This document shows positions 8,830 to 17,745 of a DNA stretch of 64,000 nucleotides, in pieces (within the stretch, counting starts at the first letter, position 1; every line of letters starts with the position of its first letter). Both the position numbers and the translations under genes were made by a program. Source of the DNA: Nitrospirales bacterium (GTDB lineage Bacteria; Nitrospirota; Nitrospiria; Nitrospirales; UBA8639); the NCBI GenBank assembly GCA_031315865.1, contig JALDRJ010000002.1:2144001-2208000 (forward strand). The letters run 5' to 3'. The notes beneath the pieces were generated by a model, which was not told the origin of the DNA, did no database searches, and saw only the letters and a program-made list of their open reading frames with translations.

Positions 8830-10263
8830 ATGACTCGTTGTCAACGTACTTATGCGGCCATGCTGATTCTTATCTGTTCATTATTGAGCAGTGGGTGCGT
8901 CGCACAGAAAGCTGATGTGGTTCGGATCAAGCGAGAGCTTGACGCACGAATCACGAAATTAGACAAGAGCAAAATGGACTTGCAACAAGCGGTCGAAGAT
9001 GCGAATCAGGCTCTTCAAGAAGCGAACGGAATCATCGCCACTCAGCGCGCTGAAATCAAGGGGCTTCTCGTCGCTCGAGCCGAAGTCATGGATCAGGTGA
9101 CAACCATTAAAGACGGAGATTTGCTGGAAGTCCGGGGCGCGATTGATCAAAGTGAACATCATTTGCAGACTGTTGCGAAAAAGATGGACTCCCTTGGCCA
9201 AGAGTTTATGGTCTCGCGTGAAGGTGCGCAGATTCGAGAACAGCAGCTCCACACACTCATTGAACAGTTGCAACAGCAAATACATCAACAAAATGAAGTC
9301 GTGATGGCCCAGGCGAAAAAGCTTTCAGAGTTTCAAGAGTCGTTCGTCGATTTCAGGGGCGTGCTTGACACGGTTCAACAAGCATTGGTCGCCCAAGAAA
9401 ACAAGATGGCGACGATGAACGGACATGTTGAGAGCTTGTCCCACGATCAACGCGACAACAAAGAGATGGCGCAGGCGAATTGGGAGCAAGTCAAACAGAG
9501 TGTGGATAGTGTCGTGAAGGCCTTCGAGCAAGTCAGTCACACATTGGCGAATCGAGTTGATGAACATGAACGAACCTTAGCCCAGATCACTTCAGTCACT
9601 GCGAAGGCCAGCAGTGTCGATTCGCACGCGAAGAGCCATTCGTCGTCAGGTGCAGGCAGGCAGGCATCGGCTCTTCAAGGACTCCAGGAATCCGTCGCGT
9701 CTATTACGCCTTCACCGCTGGCTTCCAGCCAATCTAGTCAAGCTTCTTCTTCGGAACGCGATCGACTTTTTGAAAGACAGACGATGTCGCAAGATTCTTT
9801 TGATCAGTTCGATCGCTCCAAGCTTGGAACGATACAACCATCTCCACTCGCCCAGGATTCAAGGTTACAGGAACAAGCTAAAGCTTCCTATAAACGGAAT
9901 TATGAAATGTTACTGGCAGGGAATCTGAACGGCGCATTCCAAGGATTTCGGCAATTTCTCAAGGTTTTTCCCCAATCCTCGTTGGCATCTAACGCACAGT
10001 ATTGGCTCGGAGAATGTTATTATGGACAGCGTCAGTATGCTCAGGCGATTCAAGAATTTGAACGTGTGGTGACGCATTACCCTGACAGCACTAAAGTGCC
10101 TGCAGCATTGTTGAAAATCGGCTATTCTCATCTTGGGCTCCATGATCAGAAGGCTGCACGATCGATGTTCCGCCAGCTTGTACGTACCTATCCGAAGAGT
10201 CGAGCCGCAACCAAGGCCTATGCCCGTCTGACGGAAGTCAAGCCGTCCAGAGGCGATTCCTGA
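8830..10263 (+). CDS. cpoB: CpoB/YbgF-like Tol-Pal coordinator lipoprotein
   Basis: A 477-residue periplasmic protein, longer than E. coli CpoB (about 260). A signal peptide ends in a lipobox (LLSSGC), unlike the soluble E. coli protein, so it is probably membrane-anchored. Residues about 30-260 form a long Gln/Glu-rich coiled coil. A Ser-rich linker with SPLA repeats follows (about 270-340). The C-terminus (about 355-470) is the YbgF-type tetratricopeptide domain (YEMLLAGNLNGAFQGF, then NAQYWLGECYYGQRQYAQA). CpoB links Tol-driven outer-membrane constriction with peptidoglycan synthesis at division. Its position directly behind pal supports the call. The extended coiled coil is the notable difference. 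Confidence 0.88.
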   Translation: MTRCQRTYAAMLILICSLLSSGCVAQKADVVRIKRELDARITKLDKSKMDLQQAVEDANQALQEANGIIATQRAEIKGLLVARAEVMDQVTTIKDGDLLEVRGAIDQSEHHLQTVAKKMDSLGQEFMVSREGAQIREQQLHTLIEQLQQQIHQQNEVVMAQAKKLSEFQESFVDFRGVLDTVQQALVAQENKMATMNGHVESLSHDQRDNKEMAQANWEQVKQSVDSVVKAFEQVSHTLANRVDEHERTLAQITSVTAKASSVDSHAKSHSSSGAGRQASALQGLQESVASITPSPLASSQSSQASSSERDRLFERQTMSQDSFDQFDRSKLGTIQPSPLAQDSRLQEQAKASYKRNYEMLLAGNLNGAFQGFRQFLKVFPQSSLASNAQYWLGECYYGQRQYAQAIQEFERVVTHYPDSTKVPAALLKIGYSHLGLHDQKAARSMFRQLVRTYPKSRAATKAYARLTEVKPSRGDS

Positions 10264-10599
10264 TCCATCCTTCTCAATTCCGCATAAACCTGAGGCTTTG
10301 CTCGGGTAATGTCGACCATCTGCAGAGAACCTTACAGAATATGCATCAATCACAGTAAAGACTCCTGAACTCCGTCCTGAGATAAGATTTCGCCGTCCCC
10401 GCTCCCTCTCTGTGTCTTGTTCCGTTCAAGAACGCTCCATTTTGACCGAAAGTAACCTGAGAGCCCAGCCTATGGTCCACCAGAGGCCTGGAATTTGTGT
10501 GCATGCGTGCATGCGCCACAGGTCTGTGCGAGAAATGAAATAATTTTTGAGAGTGATGAATCTTGTGCGAAGCCACTCTCAACAGAAAGGATGAGTATC
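10264..10599. other. Intergenic region with short ATGC-rich direct repeat
   Basis: About 335 bp between cpoB and the small YIDPGTGS gene. I see no ORF worth calling. Around 10497-10515 there are tandem GTGCATGC units. An AT-rich AAATAATTTTT run lies near 10539-10549, upstream of the next ribosome binding site. It probably holds the promoter of the following glycan-related genes. Confidence 0.4.
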
Positions 10600-10836
10600 A
10601 TGCGTAAATTTCGATCAGTGTTCATCATGCTTGTCGTGACCACGATGCTGATAGTCGGCATGTCTGGCTCTGCTTTCGCCTATATTGACCCCGGCACGGG
10701 CAGCTATCTGTTTCAAATGTTGATGGCGGGATTATTAAGTTCTTTGTTTGCGGTGAAAATGGCCTGGAGAAACATCAAAATCTATATTTCTCGTTTTTTC
10801 TCTCAAAACGGTCCTCAAGAGCATGAGAACGATTGA
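10600..10836 (+). CDS. Small YIDPGTGS-type membrane protein
   Basis: A 78-residue protein with an N-terminal signal peptide or first membrane segment ending in SAFA. A conserved YIDPGTGSYLFQ segment follows, then a second hydrophobic helix and a basic amphipathic end (WRNIKIYISRFF). Short proteins with this motif are common in surface-polysaccharide loci, but I know of no experimentally assigned function. ATG 10600 is preferred over ATG 10591 and the long upstream extension because AGAAAGGATG lies at the right distance. Its end overlaps the next gene by 14 bp, so the two are probably translationally coupled. Confidence 0.75.
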   Translation: MRKFRSVFIMLVVTTMLIVGMSGSAFAYIDPGTGSYLFQMLMAGLLSSLFAVKMAWRNIKIYISRFFSQNGPQEHEND

Positions 10837-12202
10837 TTGTGCCGTTCCAGGTTCTTTTCGCGACCCAAGTGGGCATGTGTTTGTTCATGATCAGGTGCTC
10901 TATCGCGCCGTAAATCTGGTCTATCGAGACGAGTATGACCTGTTGAACCAATCTGGACTCTATGATGCGCTCGTCAAAGATGGCTTGCTCATCCCTCATG
11001 AAGAAGTTTCTAGCACGGTTGATTCCAGCCCGAACATCTATAAAATTCTGAAGCCAGAAGCCGTACCCTTTATCTCGTATCCCTACGAATGGTGTTTTTC
11101 TCAATTGCAGCATGCGGCGCTTCTCACACTCGAAATTCAACGGCGTGCGTTACGTTATGGCATGATGCTCAAAGATGCGAGCGCCTATAACATCCAGTTT
11201 CATCAGGGTACCCCAGTGTTCATCGATAGCCTTTCGTTCGAAAGGTACACCGAAGGTCAGCCTTGGGTGGCGTATCGTCAGTTTTGTCAACATTTTTTGG
11301 CCCCTCTGGCGTTGATGAGTGCCGTCGATATTCGGCTCAACCAATTGTCCAGGGTGCATATTGATGGCATTCCCCTTGATCTTACAAGTGCCTTACTCCC
11401 GTGGAGCTCTCGCTTGCGGTTTGGGGTGTTGTCGCACATTCATCTTCATGCAAAAAGTCAGCGCCAGTTCGCGGCTGAGAGACTGTCCGATCGTTCTCGG
11501 CCAGTCAGCAAAAATGCCTTGTTTGGACTCATAGAGAGCTTGCAATCAACGACTGAACGGCTGTCATGCCCTCAACCTGAATCATGCTGGTCTTCTTATT
11601 ATGAGGATAACTCCTATACCGAAGATGATATGGCAGAGAAAATCGTTCTGGTGGGACGCATCTTAGATGAACTCGCTCCGCGTACGATGTGGGATCTCGG
11701 CGCGAACACGGGACGCTTTAGTCAATTGGCTGGAGAAAAGGGGATCAACGTCATCGCGTTTGAGGGGGATCCCGGGAGTTCAGAACAACACTACCGCACA
11801 TGCGTGAAAAGACAAGACGCACAGGTTCTGCCGTTGGTCTTGGATCTGGCGAATCCCAGTTCTGCCATCGGATGGGCTCACGAGGAGCGCCAATCGTTGA
11901 TCGATCGCGGCCCGACAGACGTGGTTGTCGCTTTAGCGCTGATCCACCACCTCGCCATCGCCAATAACATACCGTTTGAAAAAATCGCCAAATTTCTTTC
12001 GGATATTGGCCATCACTTAATCATCGAATTCGTGCCCAAGCATGACTCACAGGTGCAGCGTTTACTCGCCAGTCGGATAGACATCTTTAGCGACTATACT
12101 CAAGAACACTTTGAACAGACGTTTGGGTCGTGTTTTGCCATTGAACGGTCGGTGAAAATTGGCGACTCTGGGCGTGTGTTATATGTGATGAAACGACGGT
12201 AA
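10823..12202 (+). CDS. NoeA-like class I SAM-dependent methyltransferase
   Basis: A 459-residue cytosolic protein. The first half (about residues 60-230) contains a conserved segment KDASAYNIQFHQGTPVFID, resembling a kinase-like nucleotide-binding fold. The second half (about 280-455) is a Rossmann methyltransferase with SAM-binding motif WDLGANTGRFSQLAG and an acidic loop at AFEGDPGS. The arrangement resembles the rhizobial nodulation protein NoeA and related proteins in glycan loci. The substrate is unknown; a sugar or lipid-linked intermediate is a reasonable guess from context. It overlaps the upstream small membrane protein gene by 14 bp and is followed after 18 bp by the first sulfatase-fold gene. 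Confidence 0.75.
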   Translation: MRTIDCAVPGSFRDPSGHVFVHDQVLYRAVNLVYRDEYDLLNQSGLYDALVKDGLLIPHEEVSSTVDSSPNIYKILKPEAVPFISYPYEWCFSQLQHAALLTLEIQRRALRYGMMLKDASAYNIQFHQGTPVFIDSLSFERYTEGQPWVAYRQFCQHFLAPLALMSAVDIRLNQLSRVHIDGIPLDLTSALLPWSSRLRFGVLSHIHLHAKSQRQFAAERLSDRSRPVSKNALFGLIESLQSTTERLSCPQPESCWSSYYEDNSYTEDDMAEKIVLVGRILDELAPRTMWDLGANTGRFSQLAGEKGINVIAFEGDPGSSEQHYRTCVKRQDAQVLPLVLDLANPSSAIGWAHEERQSLIDRGPTDVVVALALIHHLAIANNIPFEKIAKFLSDIGHHLIIEFVPKHDSQVQRLLASRIDIFSDYTQEHFEQTFGSCFAIERSVKIGDSGRVLYVMKRR

Positions 12203-12220
12203 CCAGCCGTGAGCTGTTAG

Positions 12221-13780
12221 ATGATTCTGTATCCGGTGATCTTTGCAATCTGGGTGGTCCTGGGAGCCTATGCGCCCCATCTACAGGTTGGTGAAGTTCA
12301 GTTTGACGATATTTCACGAGCGTTGGTCTTGGTTCCTGCCTGTACCCTTCTGACCTGGGGAGTATTGGGATATCTTTCCAAAAACTGGAGCCTCAGCGCG
12401 TTATTCGTATGGGTCAACCTGATACTCCTCTTTACCTATAAAGCTCAACATGAATTCTTGTTAGAACATGTTCCGGAATGGATGGGATCTGCTGCCAATT
12501 TTGTGGTCGGCCTAGCATGGATTGCCGTGTGTGGGGTCGTGTATCGGGTGAAAGATGGCGTAGAACACGCCACAAAGTTTCTCAATATAGCCAGTGGATG
12601 TTTGTTGGCTATACCGCTTTTCACAATCTTTGCGCATTCTTCGGAAGTTTCACTTTCCTTGGTCGACCCCGCAGCAGCAGAGCCAGAATCATCGATGAGG
12701 ACTGAGCAAAATTATGAAGATAATCAAAGTCGTTCTTTGCCGAATATCATCTATATCATTCTGGATGGCTATGGTCGCGATGATGTCCTGAGAGAGTCTT
12801 ATGGGTTTGACAATTCAGGGTTTTTGTCAGACCTGATGGAAAAGGGATTCTATATCGCGAGAAACAGTCGAGCGAATTATGCGCAAACGACTCTTTCTCT
12901 GGCGTCGACTCTCAATTACCAGTATTTGGACCCTGTCGCACAGGAATGGGGAGTCGAGACCCGCAACCGAAAGCCGTTACGTCAGCTCATACAGCACAAC
13001 CGTCTTGTCAATGTGTTAAAAAAACACGGGTACTCCACAATAGCATTTTCATCTGGAATTTCATTCACAGAATTACGAGAGTCTGATTCCTATCTGGTTC
13101 CAGCCAATGCCCTCAATGAATGGGAAAGTTTTTTCTTGTTACAAACTCCGGTTCCTGCCTTCATGAAGACGGCGCTGGATTATTCTCTGTATGACATACA
13201 TAAGGCCCGATTACAGTACGTGTTCGAGAACCTTCCCAAGGCTCCCGTGACCTCTGGGCCACGGTTTGTCTTTGCGCATATCGTCGCGCCGCATCCGCCA
13301 TTTGTGTTGGGCCGTCAAGATTCGTATTGGCAACAGGCCAATACATTCTCATTCAGGGATGGCAGCGAGTATCGATATCATTATGATGTGACCAGCGCAG
13401 AGTACCGGAAACGCTACATTGAACAGGTCAAGGCGATTAATCAAATGATGAGGATGGCCTTGAGCCAACTGCTTGCCGATGCCGAACGTCCTACGGTCAT
13501 TGTGTTGCAGTCGGATCATGGGCCTGGAGCCGAACTTGATTGGGAAGATCCGAACAACACGTCTTTCAAGGAACGCTTGTCAATCCTGAATGCCTACCAT
13601 ATCCCTGATGGCGAGGATATCGGACTGTACCCCAGCATCAGTCCTGTGAATACATTTCGTCTCATTTTGAATCATTACTTCGACGAATCATTGCCGTTAC
13701 TCCAGGATGAAAGTTATTTCTCGACAATGGATCGTCCGTACGAATTTCTCTGGGTAACGGATCAGGTCAGAACCGAATAG
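12221..13780 (+). CDS. Membrane-anchored alkaline-phosphatase/sulfatase-fold protein, copy 1
   Basis: A 519-residue protein with about five N-terminal membrane helices (residues 1-150) and an outward-facing catalytic domain. Conserved elements are the metal-binding strand IIYIILDGYGRDDV, a candidate nucleophile loop ANYAQTTLSLAS, AHIVAPHPPFV with a metal-ligand His, and LQSDHGPG with the Asp-His metal pair. The Cys/Ser-x-Pro-x-Arg sulfatase signature is missing. The Thr in QTTLSL is in the position of the nucleophilic Thr of lipoteichoic-acid synthase and phosphoethanolamine transferases, so a phosphotransferase acting on surface glycans or lipids is more likely than a sulfatase. It is a tandem paralogue of the next gene, 14 bp away. 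Confidence 0.78.
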   Translation: MILYPVIFAIWVVLGAYAPHLQVGEVQFDDISRALVLVPACTLLTWGVLGYLSKNWSLSALFVWVNLILLFTYKAQHEFLLEHVPEWMGSAANFVVGLAWIAVCGVVYRVKDGVEHATKFLNIASGCLLAIPLFTIFAHSSEVSLSLVDPAAAEPESSMRTEQNYEDNQSRSLPNIIYIILDGYGRDDVLRESYGFDNSGFLSDLMEKGFYIARNSRANYAQTTLSLASTLNYQYLDPVAQEWGVETRNRKPLRQLIQHNRLVNVLKKHGYSTIAFSSGISFTELRESDSYLVPANALNEWESFFLLQTPVPAFMKTALDYSLYDIHKARLQYVFENLPKAPVTSGPRFVFAHIVAPHPPFVLGRQDSYWQQANTFSFRDGSEYRYHYDVTSAEYRKRYIEQVKAINQMMRMALSQLLADAERPTVIVLQSDHGPGAELDWEDPNNTSFKERLSILNAYHIPDGEDIGLYPSISPVNTFRLILNHYFDESLPLLQDESYFSTMDRPYEFLWVTDQVRTE

Positions 13781-13794
13781 CAGGTGAGCCCTGT

Positions 13795-15420
13795 ATGAAC
13801 CAAGAGCACACCGACCGCCAAATGATAAAAAGACCATACGTCTTTCATCCAATCCTGTTCGCGATCTTTCCGACGGTCTTTCTGTATTGTTACAACTATG
13901 GACACGTGACATTTAAGCAACTTTTGATCCCACTTGGATTGAGCATGCTTCTTGTGATTGGGGTGTGGTTTGGGCTGGAAATTTTGTTTCGGGATCGAGT
14001 GCAGTCGGGCGTGGCGACATCCTTGTTTTTGTTGCTTTTTTTTGGCTTTGGACATGCAGGTGAGTTGTTGCCGGGAAGTCTTACTCTGCTTGCCAAGTAT
14101 GTAGCGTTGCTCATTATCTGGTCTATTCTATTTCTATGTTTCCTGTGGTGGATGAAGCGAACAAGTTTTAATCTTCTCCCCTTCTCGAACTGGCTCAATT
14201 GGGTAGGGCTCATCCTGCTCGGAATACCGATTGCTCCGAGTGACCTCATTGCTGCTCCAAATTGGATGGCTCCTCAACAACTACTGGTGAGCACGAAACA
14301 ACTCCCCCAAATAGAAAATATACCGAAGCCTGCATATCTTCCTGATATTTACTACATTATGGTCGATGGTTATACGGGACAAGATGTTTTGCTGGATGTG
14401 TTTGGATATGACAATCGCCCGTTCTTGGAGTTTCTAAAAGAAAAAAAGTTTTATGTGGCAGAGCGTGGACAGGCGAATTATTGTCAGACATGGCTATCGC
14501 TATCGGCTTCGCTGAATTTGAACTATGTCGATCAGCTAGTGGATGTGCCGAAGCTCTTGGCATCTGATGATCGAATTCCACTGCGTATGCTGATTCAACA
14601 CAATTGGGTTGTCAGGTTTCTCAAGAACTTTGGATATACGTTTGTATCGTTCGAATCAGGCAAAGCATTTACTGACATGGAAATGGCAGACATCGTACTT
14701 CCTCGGCGACCGGTCGTAGATGAGTTTCTTGAGACATTAGTTCAATCCACACCGTTATTGGGGTTATTTTACGTCGCGAAGTCCCTTGAGGGCGGGCGAC
14801 ATCTTCCTTTGCCCTCAACGGCGTATCAGGCCCACCGAGATCGGGTGGCCTATGCTTTAGCGCATGTGTCGACTCTCTCAAATCATCAAGCGCCGTTGTT
14901 TGTATTCGCTCATATTTTGGCCCCTCATCCACCATTTGTATTCGGTCCAAATGGAGAGTCGATCGAACCTGACCGTGAATACGGGATTGGCGATGGATCA
15001 CATTTTTTTGAGCAGGGCGGGACTGTCGAGGAGTATCGGCTAAACTATACGGGGCAAATTCAGTACCTCAATGCCGCACTCATCTCTACGATCCAACAAA
15101 TCCTCGATCGATCCGATGAGCCTCCTGTGATTATCCTTCAGGCTGACCACGGTTCACGCATGAGGTTAGATTGGAATGATTCGACAAATACCGATGTACG
15201 GGAATCATTCTCCATCATGAGCGCTTTGTATCTTCCAGGCGTCGAGTATCAAGCTGCTTATAATACTATCTCTCCAGTCAACACATTTCGTCTCATCTTC
15301 AATGCCTATTTTGGGACAGAATTTCCTATCCTTGAAAACAAAAGTTACTATTCGACATGGGAACGGCCTTATCAATTTGTTGATGTCTCCGATCAAGCCT
15401 TCTCGATGTACAGTGAATAG
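13795..15420 (+). CDS. Membrane-anchored alkaline-phosphatase/sulfatase-fold protein, copy 2
   Basis: A 541-residue paralogue of the preceding protein with the same order of parts: N-terminal membrane helices (about residues 15-150), DIYYIMVDGYTGQDV, nucleophile loop NYCQTWLSLSAS, AHILAPHPPFVFG, and LQADHGSR. The Thr is again conserved while the sulfatase Cys/Ser motif is absent. Shared C-terminal SPVNTFRLI motifs confirm duplication. The two proteins may act on different acceptors or work together. The last 28 bp overlap the 3' end of the convergent GT39-like gene on the other strand. ATG 13795 follows GAATAGCAGGTGAGCCCTGT, a weak ribosome binding site. Confidence 0.78.
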   Translation: MNQEHTDRQMIKRPYVFHPILFAIFPTVFLYCYNYGHVTFKQLLIPLGLSMLLVIGVWFGLEILFRDRVQSGVATSLFLLLFFGFGHAGELLPGSLTLLAKYVALLIIWSILFLCFLWWMKRTSFNLLPFSNWLNWVGLILLGIPIAPSDLIAAPNWMAPQQLLVSTKQLPQIENIPKPAYLPDIYYIMVDGYTGQDVLLDVFGYDNRPFLEFLKEKKFYVAERGQANYCQTWLSLSASLNLNYVDQLVDVPKLLASDDRIPLRMLIQHNWVVRFLKNFGYTFVSFESGKAFTDMEMADIVLPRRPVVDEFLETLVQSTPLLGLFYVAKSLEGGRHLPLPSTAYQAHRDRVAYALAHVSTLSNHQAPLFVFAHILAPHPPFVFGPNGESIEPDREYGIGDGSHFFEQGGTVEEYRLNYTGQIQYLNAALISTIQQILDRSDEPPVIILQADHGSRMRLDWNDSTNTDVRESFSIMSALYLPGVEYQAAYNTISPVNTFRLIFNAYFGTEFPILENKSYYSTWERPYQFVDVSDQAFSMYSE

Positions 15421-16937
15421 GCCTCACGCTTTCGTTCCAGTTGATACCGATTCTTGAGGAAATCTGAGAACTGTGGAAACGTATCAAAACGGGATATGTC
15501 GTAGGGAGGAATCCAGGTATCGTGAAAAACGACGATTGCGGCGGGTTGTAGAGCTTTTAATGCTTCGATGAATTCCCGTCGGAGATTTTGAATATATGGC
15601 TGATCTGTTCCAGTAAAAAATTGAATGTCATAGATAAATCGCGTGGGTTGTCGCAGGCCGAGCCGATAGAGCGCATGAATGCCACCCGTCGTTGAATCCA
15701 GTACTTGCACGGTTTCGGCTTCATTCAACTCAATTGCAGAAAGATCAGCAACAAGTTGAGTGACTGAAGGCTTCTTGGTCAAGAGAATATCATCGTGCCC
15801 CCGGGAATTCACGATGGCATTGATGGTCATTGGGAGCGCTAGGAAACACAAAACCGTCGTTATTCCATGTCGGATGAATCGATACCTCTTGAGAGTAAAT
15901 GAAGAAAAGAGGATCGTAATCATCGTGAAGAAAAAGAAATAGAAGGGCTCAAGATGATACGGCCATCCTTTGCCTTGAATGATATATTGGAGTGCTGCAT
16001 AACTGGACCCCAAAAGCAGAATCAGGAGTCGAGGATGGTTGAAAATAGGTTTCGCGAACCAAAATAATGGCAAAGAGAGGAGACAGGCGGGCAGGGCTAA
16101 TTTGAGACCACTCCAGACCGTCAGGAGCAAAGCCGTTGCTGTGGCTCTTTCAAGTCCTCCGTATAGCGGAAGCCAATGGGTCACCATCTCCCAAAAGGCA
16201 TAAATGCCGCCTGTAATGAGTACCCAGGTCAAGGCCAGGATTGGACCGATGCATGCCCCGGCGAAAAGCCTTATCAGCTTTATAGGAGCCATACTGTTTT
16301 CATGCTGAGACAGATAAATGTAGAGGATACAAAACATGCCCAACAAGAAAGACGCTGATGGCTTAATCGTCATCGCCAGTCCAAGAAAAAATCCCGCCCA
16401 AAACAGAAAGTGGCGATGCTCTGTCGTTTCTAAAGACAGAGCCATGTAATGGGCGGAGAGCATCAGGAATGGACACATAAGGAAGTCTCGCTGCCCCATT
16501 TGGGATGGTCCCGCTGATAGGTGAACCGCCATGTAGAATAAGGCTGCAAAGTAGGCTTGGATGCGACCATACGAATGACAAAAATGGCCGATAGTCCAAG
16601 CTGAAAATGTTAACCATAGTAGATCGAACATTCGCCAAGCTATATCGCTTTTCCCGAAGGCTGATAGAACGGCCATGTGGATGACATACGTTCCAGGCAT
16701 GTTCATGTCAAAGAGGTCTCGGTAAGGAACTGCCCCCGATAATATTCGTGAAGAAATGTAATGCATCAATAATGCGTCGTGGAGCAGTGGCCAATGAATC
16801 GACCGAAACATGGCGTAGAGGCAGCCAGCCGCCAAGAGCATGACGGGGATATAGGATAGTCTCTGTTCGTGAAATATCTGGACGAGATTCCACGGCGATT
16901 GAGTCGTGACGTTGGTCCGAGAAGTTGGGACTAGCAT
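15393..16937 (-). CDS. GT39/ArnT-like GT-C membrane glycosyltransferase
   Basis: A 514-residue polytopic membrane protein. The first outward loop has the PMT/ArnT pattern: Asp of HDALLMHYISSRILSG followed by PYRDLFDMNMPGTYVIHM. Around ten further hydrophobic segments follow, then a small C-terminal outward domain (about residues 390-510). Such enzymes transfer a sugar from a polyprenyl-phosphate carrier to a lipid, glycan or protein on the outer face of the inner membrane. The donor could be the arabinose or hexose carriers made by neighbouring genes; the acceptor is unknown. It lies 73 bp downstream of no other gene on its strand and precedes nothing, since its 3' end collides with the sulfatase-fold gene. 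Confidence 0.75.
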   Translation of the reverse strand: MLVPTSRTNVTTQSPWNLVQIFHEQRLSYIPVMLLAAGCLYAMFRSIHWPLLHDALLMHYISSRILSGAVPYRDLFDMNMPGTYVIHMAVLSAFGKSDIAWRMFDLLWLTFSAWTIGHFCHSYGRIQAYFAALFYMAVHLSAGPSQMGQRDFLMCPFLMLSAHYMALSLETTEHRHFLFWAGFFLGLAMTIKPSASFLLGMFCILYIYLSQHENSMAPIKLIRLFAGACIGPILALTWVLITGGIYAFWEMVTHWLPLYGGLERATATALLLTVWSGLKLALPACLLSLPLFWFAKPIFNHPRLLILLLGSSYAALQYIIQGKGWPYHLEPFYFFFFTMITILFSSFTLKRYRFIRHGITTVLCFLALPMTINAIVNSRGHDDILLTKKPSVTQLVADLSAIELNEAETVQVLDSTTGGIHALYRLGLRQPTRFIYDIQFFTGTDQPYIQNLRREFIEALKALQPAAIVVFHDTWIPPYDISRFDTFPQFSDFLKNRYQLERKREAYSLYIEKA

Positions 16938-17010
16938 GATGAATCAGATGAGGCTGTGTGTGAGAGGTATACTCGAGAAAACGATCCTGTGTGTGACGAG
17001 CGAAGCTCGA

Positions 17011-17745
17011 TTAAAGGTTAAGCGTTTTGAAAACACGTTCAGGAATACTTTGTATGACCTTCATGACTATTGACCAATAATACGGGACATAGACCACATC
17101 TTGAGGATGATGAAGCACGTGATATATTCGTTTTCCAACGACTTGAGGGTCGGCAAATAAGAGGTTCTTTTCTAATTGTTCCGTCATGGGAGTATCGACC
17201 ATGCCCGGCTTGATCGTCACCACGTGAACATTATGTCGGGTCAACCGATTTCTGAGGCCTTGCAGGAAAAGGCTGACGGCTCCTTTCGCGCTACCATAGA
17301 CGTAATTACTCTGACGCCCGCGATCGCCCGCGACAGACGTGATGACGGCAATACATCCACTTTTCTGACGTTCGAAGTAATTTCCCAAGATCGTTAAGAG
17401 TGAAATAACGCTGAGACAGTTCGTCGTAAATTCTTGTAAGGCCTCTTTCACACTTTCTTCGCTACGTGTTTGGTTCCCGAGGGTTCCATGGGCGATGAGA
17501 ACCGAGTCGAGTCCTTGGAGGCGATCAATGGCGGTGTCGATCACATGTTGATGACGATCGAGCTGACACACGTCCACTGCCATCCCATAAACATGTTTGG
17601 CACCTCGTACGAGCAGGTCCTGTTCGAGAATTTGTAATTTCTCTTGGCTTCTGCCGACTAGAAAAAAGTCGGCCCCATCGTGGGCTAAAAGCTTAGCTGT
17701 TTCGTGGGCGATGGCGGATGTTGCGCCAATGATGAGTGTCTTCAT
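17011..17745 (-). CDS. dprE2: DprE2-like short-chain dehydrogenase (polyprenylphosphoryl-2-keto-ribose reductase)
   Basis: A 244-residue short-chain dehydrogenase. The nucleotide-binding loop is GATSAIAHETA, the catalytic Ser is in ITSVAGDRG, and the Tyr/Lys pair lies in YGSAKGA. In actinobacteria DprE2 reduces the 2-keto intermediate made by DprE1, giving decaprenylphosphoryl-D-arabinofuranose. Its ATG overlaps the stop codon of the DprE1-like gene (ATGA, 17742-17745), which implies translational coupling. The C-terminal hydrophobic segment (YYWSIVMKVIQSIPERVF) suggests membrane association, as expected for a lipid-linked substrate. Assignment to DprE2 rather than a generic SDR rests mainly on this gene order. 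Confidence 0.85.
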   Translation of the reverse strand: MKTLIIGATSAIAHETAKLLAHDGADFFLVGRSQEKLQILEQDLLVRGAKHVYGMAVDVCQLDRHQHVIDTAIDRLQGLDSVLIAHGTLGNQTRSEESVKEALQEFTTNCLSVISLLTILGNYFERQKSGCIAVITSVAGDRGRQSNYVYGSAKGAVSLFLQGLRNRLTRHNVHVVTIKPGMVDTPMTEQLEKNLLFADPQVVGKRIYHVLHHPQDVVYVPYYWSIVMKVIQSIPERVFKTLNL

